A DNA stretch of 33,182 bases from Candidatus Gastranaerophilales bacterium (GCA_947589115.1 CANPZP010000016.1:1-33182), one strand, 5' to 3'. Shown: positions 17,856 to 26,042, counted from the stretch's first letter. Translations and numbers: made by a program. The notes: a model not told the origin generated them from the letters alone.

Positions 17856-18518
17856 ATGAAGAGAAATAGAGGTTTTACGTTATCTGAAGTATTGATAACT
17901 CTTGTTATAATTGGGATTATAGCCGGTTTGACCGTACCCGTATTAATACAACATCATAAAAGAGTAGAGACAGCGGCTAAATTAAAGAAAGCATATTCAG
18001 CAATGGCTCAAGCTATAAGGCTTGCAGAAACGGAAACCGGAACACCTTCTCCTCAATGGAGAAATGATAGGAATACTCATGATAGCTCTAGTATTTGGTT
18101 TAAATATATAGCAAAATATCTTCCGACAACGGAAGTTGAATATGAAGTTGATGATGAGTCAACAGGTATATTATATACATTTAATGATGGTACTGCCATT
18201 TCATATTTTGGTTCCGGTTATGGATGTGGTAGTTGGGCAAGCGGTTTTGAAGTGGATATTAACGGCTTGAAAGGTCCGAATGAAAGAGGGCGGGATAGGT
18301 TCTGTTTTTGTCTGCACACGGAGAATCATATTAATAATGATTATCATAATTTAGCTAAGCCATTTGAGCCGGCGCAATCTGATAGTTATTTTATGAATGG
18401 AAAAACTGCTACCCGTGAAGAACTTTTAGATGATTGTAAAAAATATTCTTATTATTGTACGGCTTTAATTATGAATGACGGGTGGGAGATAAAAAGCGAT
18501 TATCCGTACAGGTTATAA
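17856..18518 (+). CDS. Type IV pilin-like / pseudopilin protein with class III signal peptide
   Basis: The 220-residue protein starts MKRNRGFTLSEVLITLVIIG, a textbook prepilin peptide: short basic leader, Gly before the cleavage site, Phe at +1 and Glu at +5, then one long hydrophobic helix that anchors the pilin and forms the filament core. The rest is a secreted globular domain with DINGLKGPNERGRDRFCFCL and several cysteines (Cys-x10-Cys pairs) that could form disulfides. It is paralogous to the divergent gene at 16820; both share KRVETAA-type residues after the helix and an identical C-terminal IMNDGWEIKSDYPYRL. Its own promoter is at 17781-17835 with AAAAGGAG before the ATG. A minor pilin or a secreted pseudopilin cannot be told apart. 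A prepilin peptidase is not in the window. Confidence 0.87.
   Translation: MKRNRGFTLSEVLITLVIIGIIAGLTVPVLIQHHKRVETAAKLKKAYSAMAQAIRLAETETGTPSPQWRNDRNTHDSSSIWFKYIAKYLPTTEVEYEVDDESTGILYTFNDGTAISYFGSGYGCGSWASGFEVDINGLKGPNERGRDRFCFCLHTENHINNDYHNLAKPFEPAQSDSYFMNGKTATREELLDDCKKYSYYCTALIMNDGWEIKSDYPYRL
18471..18518 (+). repeat. 48-bp sequence identical in inverted orientation to 16820-16867
   Basis: The last 48 bases of this pilin-like gene, stop codon included, are identical to the last 48 bases of the divergent pilin-like gene (16820-16867, minus strand), while the rest of the two genes has clearly diverged. It suggests gene conversion between the copies or strong constraint on the C-terminus. Confidence 0.9.
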
Positions 18519-18619
18519 TATATCTTAATAAAATTTTACAAAAATATTTAGTAACGGAAAATATGTTAGGTTTTTAATATTAAATATGGTGTATTATTAT
18601 AATATACAGGAGGAATAAT

Positions 18620-18982
18620 ATGCCGTATTTTAATTTAGGCAAAAAGAATTTAAAGTTGACCGTAGTTGATAAATCATGTAAAAATGAACAAGATTGTTTT
18701 ATAGAAATAGTTTTAAATTTAGATTTTTTAAGAAATAAAATAGAAGAACTAAGAGATTATTCCGTTAGTGATATATCCTCCGATATAGTAATGACGGAAA
18801 GAGAGCTTGAAATTTTGAGTTTTTTATCCGAAGGAAAAAATAATACTCAAATAGCGAAAGAAATGAATATAAGTATACATACCGTAAAAGTGCATTTACA
18901 TAATATTTTCAGTAAACTGTCGGCGCAAGACAGGACGGAAGCAGTTATAAAAGCAGTAAGAGCAAAATTTATAAAAATTTAA
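18620..18982 (+). CDS. LuxR/NarL-type HTH transcriptional regulator without receiver domain
   Basis: In this 120-residue protein the C-terminal 65 residues are a GerE/LuxR helix-turn-helix: MTERELEILSFLSEGKNNTQ followed by IAKEMNISIHTVKVHLHNIF and SKLSAQDRTEAVIKAV, with the conserved Thr-Val-Lys-x-His recognition helix. The N-terminal 55 residues are not a phosphoreceiver or autoinducer domain. They contain two cysteines (about residues 19 and 25, KSCKNEQDCF) that could sense redox or metal, which is a guess. It has an AGGAGG site before the ATG and a terminator right after the stop, so it is a single-gene unit. It lies beside the pilin and sigma cluster and could control it, but nothing in the sequence proves this. 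Confidence 0.85.
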   Translation: MPYFNLGKKNLKLTVVDKSCKNEQDCFIEIVLNLDFLRNKIEELRDYSVSDISSDIVMTERELEILSFLSEGKNNTQIAKEMNISIHTVKVHLHNIFSKLSAQDRTEAVIKAVRAKFIKI

Positions 18983-19006
18983 CGGCATAAAAATTGCCGT
19001 TTTTTT
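18981..19006 (+). terminator. Terminator of the LuxR-type regulator gene
   Basis: AACGGCA (18981-18987) and TGCCGTT (18995-19001) form the stem, followed by a T-run. It begins within the stop codon of the preceding gene. Confidence 0.88.
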
Positions 19007-19082
19007 GTATTGTACAATTAATTTTTTTTACAATATAATTTTATTAAATTCAAGGATATTATGTAAAGAAACAGGAGGTCTG

Positions 19083-19784
19083 ATGGATAATATGCAGCTT
19101 ACACATGAAATTGAGAATCAATGTTGTGTAAAAAGAGGAGTAAAAGGTGTACCTGCCCCGATACCGCAAGAAGGGGAATGGACAAAGTGTAAAGAAATAA
19201 AGGATATTTCCGGATTAACACATGGATGCGGATGTTGTGCGCCGCAGCAAGGTACTTGTAAGTTATCCTTAAACGTAAAGAACGGTGTTATACAAGAAGC
19301 GTTAGTTGAAACAATAGGATGTTCAGGTATGACGCATTCAGCAGCCATGGCAGGTGAAATATTACCGGGTAAAACACTTCTCGAGGCGTTAAATACCGAT
19401 TTAGTATGTGATGCTATTAATGTGGCGATGAGAGAATTATTTTTACAAATAGTATACGGAAGAACTCAAACCGCATTTTCTGAAGGCGGATTACCGATTG
19501 GAGCAGGTTTGGAAGATTTAGGTAAAGGTTTATGCTCTATGGTCGGTACTATTCATTCTACTAAACAAAAGGGTGTAAGATACCTTTCTTTAACGGAAGG
19601 TTATATTTTAGAGCTTGGTTTAGATAAAAATAATGAAGTAATCGGGTATAAATTTGTAAACTTGGGTAAAGTTATGGATGCCATAAAAGCAGGTAAAGAC
19701 TCTAAAGAAGCATATGAAAGTAATATAGGTACATATGGCAGATTTAACGAAGCCGTTAAAACTATAGACCCGAGAAAAGAATAA
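19083..19784 (+). CDS. NifU-like iron-sulfur scaffold-related protein paired with GGGtGRT
   Basis: The start is the ATG at 19083, directly after AGGAGGTCTG; the frame's longer upstream extension has no ribosome-binding site. The 233-residue product has GLTHGCGCCAPQQGTCKLSL near residue 45 and EALVETIGCSGMTHSAAMAG, a pattern of conserved cysteines and a GCSGM turn that resembles NifU/IscU-type scaffold folds. Proteins of this group are usually encoded next to a GGGtGRT-family gene, as here (59 bases apart). It also has an unusual cysteine-rich N-terminus (CCVKRG). The likely role is iron-sulfur cluster handling or a related cofactor task, but the biochemistry is not established to my knowledge. 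Confidence 0.7.
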   Translation: MDNMQLTHEIENQCCVKRGVKGVPAPIPQEGEWTKCKEIKDISGLTHGCGCCAPQQGTCKLSLNVKNGVIQEALVETIGCSGMTHSAAMAGEILPGKTLLEALNTDLVCDAINVAMRELFLQIVYGRTQTAFSEGGLPIGAGLEDLGKGLCSMVGTIHSTKQKGVRYLSLTEGYILELGLDKNNEVIGYKFVNLGKVMDAIKAGKDSKEAYESNIGTYGRFNEAVKTIDPRKE

Positions 19785-19843
19785 ATTTATTTTACGGACA
19801 AAACAGAGAATATAAGTATAACTAATAAAAAAGGAAATAAAAT

Positions 19844-20842
19844 ATGGCAAAATTTGAAGGACAAGACAGACGTGAAAAATCCTTAGCTAAAGTTTTAAAC
19901 CAATACGGATTTAAATCATTAGATGAAGCTAATGAATTATGTTTGTCAAAAGGTATAAATGTTGATGAAATAGTAAAAGGTATTCAGCCTATTGCATTTG
20001 ATAATGCATCATGGGCATATACATTAGGTTGCGCAATAGCAATAAAGAAGGGTATAAAAAATGCAGCAGATGCAGCAGAAGCAATAGGCGAAGGCTTGCA
20101 AGCATTTGCAGTTCCGGGTTCAGTAGGTGATACAAGAAAAGTAGGTTTAGGTCATGGTAATTTAGGTGCAATGCTTTTAAGAGAAGAAACAAAATGTTTC
20201 TGTTTTTTAGCGGGTCATGAATCATTTGCGGCTGCTGAAGGTGCAATAGGTATTGCAAGGAATGCCAATAAAGTAAGAAAAGAACCTTTAAGAGTTATTT
20301 TAAACGGTTTAGGTAAAGATGCGGCATATATTATTTCAAGGATTAACGGTTTTACCCATGTAGAAACCGAATATGATTATAAAACAGGTGAATTAAAAGT
20401 AGTAAAAGAAACACCGTTTTCAGACGGAGAAAGAGCCAAAGTTAAATGTTACGGCGCTGATGATGTATCAGAGGGTGTAGCAATAATGATAAAAGAGGGT
20501 GTAGATGTATCTATTACGGGAAACTCTACTAACCCCACAAGATTTCAACATCCTGTAGCAGGGACATATAAGAAATGGTGTTGGGAAAACGGGAGAAAAT
20601 ATTTCTCTGTAGCATCAGGCGGCGGAACAGGCAGAACGCTTCATCCTGATAATGTAGCAGCAGGCCCTGCATCATACGGTATGACTGATACAATGGGAAG
20701 GATGCATGGAGATGCTCAATTTGCGGGTTCTTCATCGGTTCCGGCTCACGTTGAGATGATGGGTGTAATAGGCATGGGGAATAATCCTATGGTAGGTGCT
20801 ACCGTTGCCGTTGCCGTTGCTGTAGAAAAAGCTATGGCGTAA
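19844..20842 (+). CDS. GGGtGRT family protein of unknown function
   Basis: The 332-residue protein carries the signature SVASGGGTGRTLHPDNVAAG that names the family. It also has GHGNLGAMLLREETKCFCFL, GNSTNPTRFQHPVAGTYKKW, and GMGNNPMVGATVAVAVAVEK at the C-terminus. The glycine-rich segments suggest nucleotide or phosphate binding, but no function is known to me. It follows the NifU-like gene in the same direction with AAAAGGAAATAAAAT before the ATG, and the two form an apparent operon ended by the terminator at 21370. Between the stop and that terminator lies a structured repeat island. Confidence 0.9.
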   Translation: MAKFEGQDRREKSLAKVLNQYGFKSLDEANELCLSKGINVDEIVKGIQPIAFDNASWAYTLGCAIAIKKGIKNAADAAEAIGEGLQAFAVPGSVGDTRKVGLGHGNLGAMLLREETKCFCFLAGHESFAAAEGAIGIARNANKVRKEPLRVILNGLGKDAAYIISRINGFTHVETEYDYKTGELKVVKETPFSDGERAKVKCYGADDVSEGVAIMIKEGVDVSITGNSTNPTRFQHPVAGTYKKWCWENGRKYFSVASGGGTGRTLHPDNVAAGPASYGMTDTMGRMHGDAQFAGSSSVPAHVEMMGVIGMGNNPMVGATVAVAVAVEKAMA

Positions 20843-21360
20843 TTTCCGTAGGCTGAGCGAAGCGAACGCCGAAAAGGCGCAAATCGGTCGGAGTGCAAAA
20901 AGCCGAAAGGCTTTTGAAACGAAGATGCAAGATTGAGCCGAAAGGAAATTACAAGAAGCGGATTTTGCGTAGAGTGAAGCGAAGCAAATTACTCTGCCGA
21001 AATGGAGCAAAATCAAGTGGAAAGATTTTCCGCAGGCTGAGCGAAGCGAACGCCGAAAAGGCGCAAATCGGTCGGAGTTACAAAGCGAATTATTGAGCCG
21101 AAAGGCGAAATCAATGAGCCTGTATCCGAAACAGAGTGTAGGTGCAAAAAGCCGAAAGGCTTTTGAAACGAAGATGCAAGATTGAGCCGAAAGGAAATTA
21201 CAAGAAGCGGATTTTGCGTAAGGCGGAGTCGAGCGAGTGCGAGCGAGCCTGAAGTAATGAGGCAGAAAATTTGCGACAGCGAAGCGAAGCAAATTACTCT
21301 GCCGAAATGGAGCAAAATCAAGTAGAAAGATTTTCCGTAGGCTGAGCGAAGCAAACGAAT
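20843..21360. repeat. GC-richer mosaic repeat island with many short hairpins
   Basis: About 515 bp without a gene, visibly richer in G+C than its neighbours and composed of repeated modules. A 52-base module occurs at 20843-20894 and 21027-21078, a 79-base module at 20893-20971 and 21142-21220, and a roughly 70-base module at 20976-21048 and 21281-21353. Short words such as GAGCGAAGCGAA recur throughout. Small hairpins are frequent: AAAAGCC-GAAA-GGCTTTT (20898-20915), CGCC-GAAAA-GGCG and GATTTTGC...GCAAAATC (20961-20968 with 21007-21014) enclosing AGAGT...ACTCT. Open frames on both strands through it show only repeated, compositionally odd peptides and are not genes. Possible explanations are a miniature mobile repeat, a structured 3' UTR or an array of small RNA modules. 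Confidence 0.8.
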
Positions 21361-21369
21361 CAAAATATT

Positions 21370-21401
21370 AAAAAAGGAAGCGTAACAGCTTCCTTTTTTT
21401 T
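21370..21401. terminator. Bidirectional terminator between the GGGtGRT operon and the NSS transporter gene
   Basis: AAAAAAGGAAGC (21370-21381), loop GTAACA and GCTTCCTTTTTT (21388-21399), a perfect 12-bp stem with A and T runs suitable for both strands. Confidence 0.92.
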
Positions 21402-21407
21402 AATTTA

Positions 21408-22715
21408 TCAAGCACTAATACCTGAAACAAGTACCAGAATCAAAATAACAGGTACTATAAATTTAAGCAGGATTTTAAATATTTTTGAAATAAATCCCGT
21501 ACCAAAAACTTTTTTACAAAAATCTTGTGTAAACCATCCGGCAATTAAACAAATTAACAAGGTATTAAACGGAAGCAGAATATTTGATGTTGAATAGTCC
21601 AATAAATCAAAAACAGTTCTGTTTAATATTTTAAAATTACTCAATAATCCAAAAGATAAAGAAGCGGGTATGCTTATTATGGCAATAATAAAAGTAGTTA
21701 TAATTGTTGCCGTTTTTCTTGATATTTTGAAATTATCTAAGAAAGCAGCAATAGTGGTTTCCATCATACTTATACCGGAAGTTATTGAAGCAAAGAACAG
21801 AAGAGCAAAGAAAATAAGACCGAAAAAAGCCCCTAAAGGCAGTTCAGAGAACATTTGAGGCATGGAAATAAAAGCTAAAGTTGCACCTGCTGAGGGTTCT
21901 ACATTAAAAGAAAAGACTATAGGAAATATCATAATTCCTGCCAAAACAGCGATAAAGGTATCGCAAATAATAAGGGTATATGCGGATTTAACAATATTTG
22001 TATTTTCCTTCATATAACTTCCGTAGGTTAAAATAGTACCCATACCTATACTCAAAGTGAAAAGTGCCTGCCCGAGAGCCGTAAGAATCATGGTTTTATC
22101 AAAATGACTAAAATCGGGTTTAAACATAAATAATAATCCGTCTTTTGCACCGGGCAAGGTTATTGCGAAAATTGCCAAAACAATTAAGATTATTGTGAAT
22201 AACGGCATCATTATGTTATTTGCTTTTTCTATCCCGTTATTTATACCTTTATAGGGGAAAATAGCAGTCAATATTAAAAATAAAATTGTTAAAAAGCATG
22301 GAATAAAAATTTGGGAACTGAATTGAGAAAAATAAACTGAAAAGTTTTCAGGTAATTGGTTTGTTAAGAACACCCAAATATAATTCAGAATCCAGCCGCC
22401 CACAACGAAATAAAAGCAGGGTATTAATGTTACGGTTATAATGCATAACCAGCCCAGCCATTTAAATTTCGGATTAATTGTATAAAAAGTATTAATTGCA
22501 TCTTTTTTATAAATTTTTCCCAATCCCAATTCACAGCATAAAGGGATAATACAAATAAAAGCGATTAATAAAAGATAAGTAAGAAGGAATATCCCTCCTC
22601 CGTTTTTACCCATAATGTAGGGGAATCTCCAAATATTACCAAGTCCTACGGCGCTTCCTACAGTTGCTATTATAAAACTTATATGTGAACTCCATTCAGG
22701 TCTTTGAGTGTCCAT
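21408..22715 (-). CDS. Sodium:neurotransmitter symporter (NSS/SNF) family transporter
   Basis: The protein from the ATG at 22715 has 435 residues and about eleven to twelve hydrophobic helices. The first contains SAVGLGNIWRFPYIMGKNGG, the hallmark of the family (unwound helix 1 with sodium and substrate binding). The EWSSHISFIIATVG before it and the later ITSGISMMETTIAAFLD helix 8 region fit bacterial NSS proteins such as LeuT or MhsT. The inferred function is Na+-coupled uptake of an amino acid; the substrate is not predictable. The start was chosen because ATCGGAGG lies just before it; a longer frame to 22754 has no such site. It is convergent with the GGGtGRT operon and divergent from the glucanotransferase gene. 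Confidence 0.93.
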   Translation of the reverse strand: MDTQRPEWSSHISFIIATVGSAVGLGNIWRFPYIMGKNGGGIFLLTYLLLIAFICIIPLCCELGLGKIYKKDAINTFYTINPKFKWLGWLCIITVTLIPCFYFVVGGWILNYIWVFLTNQLPENFSVYFSQFSSQIFIPCFLTILFLILTAIFPYKGINNGIEKANNIMMPLFTIILIVLAIFAITLPGAKDGLLFMFKPDFSHFDKTMILTALGQALFTLSIGMGTILTYGSYMKENTNIVKSAYTLIICDTFIAVLAGIMIFPIVFSFNVEPSAGATLAFISMPQMFSELPLGAFFGLIFFALLFFASITSGISMMETTIAAFLDNFKISRKTATIITTFIIAIISIPASLSFGLLSNFKILNRTVFDLLDYSTSNILLPFNTLLICLIAGWFTQDFCKKVFGTGFISKIFKILLKFIVPVILILVLVSGISA

Positions 22716-22854
22716 ATAAAAACCTCCGATAAGTACACAAAAAAAATAGCACATTTTAATATAAATGAAAAGTTTTCTTAATATTTTTTCTTAAACTGGC
22801 AATTATTTTTTTTAGGGTTATTATATATATATGGTCTTATAGGAGTATGTGTTT

Positions 22855-24711
22855 ATGCAGGTAGGAAAAATAAGTCAAAGTGTATCTTTCGGGCGGGCGT
22901 TGACTACAAAGGAACAAAAAGAATATTCTAAAGTAATTAACGAAGCAAAAAAAGAATTGGGACTTGATAAAACAAGTGCAACAATCTTTGATTTCAGTTT
23001 TCCTTCAGGTGAAAAAAATACCGGAATAGGTACAAGTTTTTCACCGTCAGCACAAGAACTTGCAGGCTTTCTTAAAACAATGTGCGGAATAAATTCAATC
23101 CAACTGCAGCCTCAAGGACAAATATCTAACTATATACGTTCACCCTATTCCGGGACGGGATTTTCTTTAGGGATGCACATTATTGATTTGAATAAACTTG
23201 CCGATAAAAAATACGGCTCACTGCTTAGCGCTGAAGATTTAGATTCTGACTATATGAACAGAACACACATAGAAGATAGTGCAGATTATGATAATGTATT
23301 TTCTTCTGGCGGACAAAAAGCTATGCTGCAAAAAGCGTATGAGAATTTTACCCACTTGAAAAAAACAAGTTCTCTGAAAAAAGAATTTGAAGCATTTAAA
23401 AAAGAGAACAGTTTTTGGGTAGAAAAAGATGCATTATTTGATGCATGCGCAGCAGCGAACGGTTCAAATGATATGAGAACGTGGTCTGAAAGAGATAAAA
23501 ATGTGTTTGCAACAAAAGAAGGGGATAAGGCAAGAATAGAAGAATTAAAGAATGTAGTTGATGAAAAAGGAAATAATGTTGTAGATTTTGAAGAATTTGT
23601 TCAATTTATAGCCGATAAACAACAAAAAGAATCAAAACAAAACTATAATAAACAAGGTATAGATGTCTATGGCGACTGTCAAATCGGATTTTCGGCAAAA
23701 GATTTTTGGGCACATAAATCTGCATTTTATCCTGATTATGAATTTGGATGTGATATAGGTAACGGGCAATATTCATGCTGGTCACCGGCAATAGATTTCA
23801 ATAAGCTTAATTCAGATGCCGGAGAATTGTTATATAACAAGTTTAATTTATTCTTTAAAAGATATGACGGAGTAAGAATAGATGCGGCATGGCAATTAAT
23901 AAATCCGTTAATATGTTTGCCTGAGAAAGAAAACGGACATGATAAATTTGATTCAAACGGAAATAAACTCGGAAGAAAAATATCTAATCAACCCGTAATA
24001 GGTCACGGCGGAAAAGAAATTATTCAAAATATTATACTTAAAGCGGCTGATAAAAATAATGTAAGCCATGACAAAATTTTCCTGGAATTATTAGGCGGTA
24101 ACTCTTATGATTCTTTAGATGCGGTTAAAGGGTTAGGTACTTCTTTAATTCATATCACAAGATATGGTTCTGATTCTTGGGGAAGAGTTAAATATTATGA
24201 ATCAAAAGGTAATAATAAATATCAAAACATGAATCCCGGAGATTATATAATAGGGCCGGGAACTCATGATGATATAAGCTTGATTGAACAAGTTAAAAAC
24301 GGAAAAAATAAGGCCGATTATCTTTCAAAAGATTTACATCTTTCAAAACATGAACTTGAAAATCATCCTTCTAAACTTTCCGATGCTATGTTCGGTGAGT
24401 TATTTACCACTTCATGCCAGTTTGCTACATTACCTGATATATTAGGTTCAGACAGAAGAATAAATACTCCTAATACAGTTGAAGGAAATTGGTCATATAG
24501 AGTATCTCCCGATTATGAACGTGAATATTTCACAAATCTGGCTCAATCTAAAGGATTAAATTTGCCGCAAGCTCTCAGTATTGCGCTAAAAGCTAAAAAT
24601 AACGGCAAATCTTCTTCTTTAACCGATAAATTAAATGAGTTTGCTTTTAAACTCACTCAAAATGGCCCGATGACAACAAAAGAAGCCGACAAATTAAATA
24701 TCAAAGGTTAA
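22855..24711 (+). CDS. malQ: GH77 4-alpha-glucanotransferase-like protein with FG leader
   Basis: The family match is to amylomaltase/MalQ: SPYSGTGFSLGMHIIDLNKL near residue 100, the VDFEEFVQFIADKQQK helix, IDVYGDCQIGFSAKDFW, FKRYDGVRIDAAWQL (probable nucleophile Asp343), FLELLGG (probable acid/base Glu411) and GPGTHDDISLIEQ (Asp472). GH77 enzymes move maltodextrin segments between glucans in glycogen and maltose metabolism. At 618 residues it is longer than typical 500-residue enzymes, and several usual GH77 residues are altered (RIDAAWQ instead of RIDH-type), so activity or substrate may differ. Residues 1-13, MQVGKISQSVSFG, form a leader ending in FG that is also seen on unrelated proteins here. 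The ATG at 22855 follows AGGAG; a GTG 2 codons upstream is less likely. Confidence 0.75.
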   Translation: MQVGKISQSVSFGRALTTKEQKEYSKVINEAKKELGLDKTSATIFDFSFPSGEKNTGIGTSFSPSAQELAGFLKTMCGINSIQLQPQGQISNYIRSPYSGTGFSLGMHIIDLNKLADKKYGSLLSAEDLDSDYMNRTHIEDSADYDNVFSSGGQKAMLQKAYENFTHLKKTSSLKKEFEAFKKENSFWVEKDALFDACAAANGSNDMRTWSERDKNVFATKEGDKARIEELKNVVDEKGNNVVDFEEFVQFIADKQQKESKQNYNKQGIDVYGDCQIGFSAKDFWAHKSAFYPDYEFGCDIGNGQYSCWSPAIDFNKLNSDAGELLYNKFNLFFKRYDGVRIDAAWQLINPLICLPEKENGHDKFDSNGNKLGRKISNQPVIGHGGKEIIQNIILKAADKNNVSHDKIFLELLGGNSYDSLDAVKGLGTSLIHITRYGSDSWGRVKYYESKGNNKYQNMNPGDYIIGPGTHDDISLIEQVKNGKNKADYLSKDLHLSKHELENHPSKLSDAMFGELFTTSCQFATLPDILGSDRRINTPNTVEGNWSYRVSPDYEREYFTNLAQSKGLNLPQALSIALKAKNNGKSSSLTDKLNEFAFKLTQNGPMTTKEADKLNIKG

Positions 24712-24734
24712 GTAAATAATTATATTATTCAAAT

Positions 24735-24763
24735 AAAAAAGAATGTAAAAAACATTCTTTTTT
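24735..24763. terminator. Bidirectional terminator between two convergent FG-tagged genes
   Basis: AAAAAAGAATGT (24735-24746), loop AAAAA, ACATTCTTTTTT (24752-24763). Its last two bases overlap the stop codon of the minus-strand gene. Confidence 0.85.
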
Positions 24764-25925
24764 ATTTTATATTATAAAGCTGTTTAAATTTATATTTCCC
24801 CGGCATGTAATCACTGATTGTTCTTACATTAATGCTGTCATTATCGGTAGTAATAACAAGTGTATCAGGTTTAGCAAATTTAGTATTCAATAATCCTAAA
24901 GTTTTAATGCTTACGACACCGTCATTATGGATAGTACCGTAAGAATCGGTAGAAAGATTATTACCCGCATAACATATACATTGAATATCAGTATCTTCGC
25001 CAAATTCTTCAATAGCCTTATATGCTGCAAAAAGAGCAGGTTCGGTAAACCATCTTTTAGAAAAGTCTATTTTTGATGCCGTATATTTTTTTCCGTTAGC
25101 TATAACGCTTGCGGCTATATTGTGTCCTGAAATATCTGCGAGCTTATTATTGTTGTATAATCTTTTCGTATCTTTAGCCAATTTTTTAATATCTTCTTTT
25201 GAGTATCCTTTTTTCTTAACGGAGTCTAAAGCTTTTTGAGTCATTTTGACATCCAGTTCTTCACAAGGTCTGTCAAGAACAGTACACAATTCATTTCTAT
25301 AGGGCAGATATTGACCTATTGTATTTAAATGTAAATAATATTTTCCGGTTTCATCATCTTTTTCAAGATGTGCGATTGTGGTATCATCATCAAAAAATCT
25401 GGTTGTATTAAACCAGCTTAAACACTCGGCACACGGTGAAGCCGCATTTTTATCCGTTCCTATTCCTTTATCACTGGACATTGCCAAAAATTTTACTTTA
25501 AAATTTAACGGCTTTGTTTGAGAATCTTTTAATGATTGTGATTTTAATAATTCATTATATGCGCCTATAACAGCTGCCCGTTCTCCGCATAATGAAGATA
25601 TTTCATTTCTTGTATTGTTAAAATTTGTGGCAAGATGCCAATTACCGTTTGTTAATCCTATATTAGTAGCATATCCGACTTTTGCAATATTTCCGAAATT
25701 GTAATTCTTTTTAGCAAGTTCATAGGCTTCAATTATTTTTTCAACTAAAACCGCTTTTTCTTCGTCGGAAATTTGCTTGTTTTTATCCGAAACAACCTCA
25801 ACATCATTAATATTTATTCCGTATTTTTGCGTTAATGACGGTTTTGCGGGTTTTATATTTAAAGCACCGAATTTTACAGGGACAATTTTATTATATTTAT
25901 TTATACTAACAGGATTAATTTGCAT
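24762..25925 (-). CDS. Cytidine-deaminase-like protein, two-domain, with FG leader
   Basis: The 387-residue protein has a catalytic cytidine-deaminase signature in its first half. Cys113-x-Glu115 (SSLCGERAAVIGAYNELL) and Pro164-Cys165-x2-Cys168 (AASPCAECLSW) provide the three zinc ligands and the proton-shuttling glutamate. Such enzymes convert cytidine or deoxycytidine to uridine. Residues 250-385 look like a second, degenerate deaminase fold (FTEPALFAAYKAIEEFG and DGVVSIKTLGLLN) lacking the cysteines, comparable to the non-catalytic C-terminal half of E. coli Cdd. Residues 1-20 are a leader, MQINPVSINK...VPVKFG, like those at 6601 and 22855. The protein is longer than usual and the substrate is uncertain. 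Its upstream region is shared with divergent adhE. Confidence 0.7.
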   Translation of the reverse strand: MQINPVSINKYNKIVPVKFGALNIKPAKPSLTQKYGININDVEVVSDKNKQISDEEKAVLVEKIIEAYELAKKNYNFGNIAKVGYATNIGLTNGNWHLATNFNNTRNEISSLCGERAAVIGAYNELLKSQSLKDSQTKPLNFKVKFLAMSSDKGIGTDKNAASPCAECLSWFNTTRFFDDDTTIAHLEKDDETGKYYLHLNTIGQYLPYRNELCTVLDRPCEELDVKMTQKALDSVKKKGYSKEDIKKLAKDTKRLYNNNKLADISGHNIAASVIANGKKYTASKIDFSKRWFTEPALFAAYKAIEEFGEDTDIQCICYAGNNLSTDSYGTIHNDGVVSIKTLGLLNTKFAKPDTLVITTDNDSINVRTISDYMPGKYKFKQLYNIK

Positions 25926-25943
25926 CTTATTTTCCTCTTATAA

Positions 25944-26042
25944 AATATTCAAAACTCCAAAAAAAATTTTTTGCTATTATGAATATTTCTTGAATATTAA
26001 AATTATAATTGACTTTCTTGGGATTTTATGGTTTGCTATAAA
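25944..26042 (+). promoter_or_regulatory. adhE upstream region: repeated GAATATT elements and extended -10
   Basis: AATATTCAA (25944-25952) and TTGAATATT (25990-25998) are perfect inverted copies, with another GAATATT at 25981-25987. TGCTATAAA (26034-26042) is an extended -10; TTGACT at 26009 is 22 bases away, too far for a standard -35. The GAATATT copies could be Rex or other operator sites but are not the canonical TTGTTAA-type Rex box. Confidence 0.4.

Noticed and set aside
20893-21096. Plus-strand open frame of 67 codons in the repeat island
   Set aside because: Arg/Lys-rich translation of repeat modules, no family resemblance and no start signals.
20732-21292. Minus-strand open frame of 186 codons over the repeat island
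   Set aside because: It overlaps the end of the GGGtGRT gene, encodes the same roughly 30-residue peptide twice because of the repeats, and has no ribosome-binding site.
23550-23600. EF-hand calcium site in the GH77-like protein
   Set aside because: The glycine is at loop position 4 instead of 6, and the segment aligns better with the normal GH77 helix before the GD motif.
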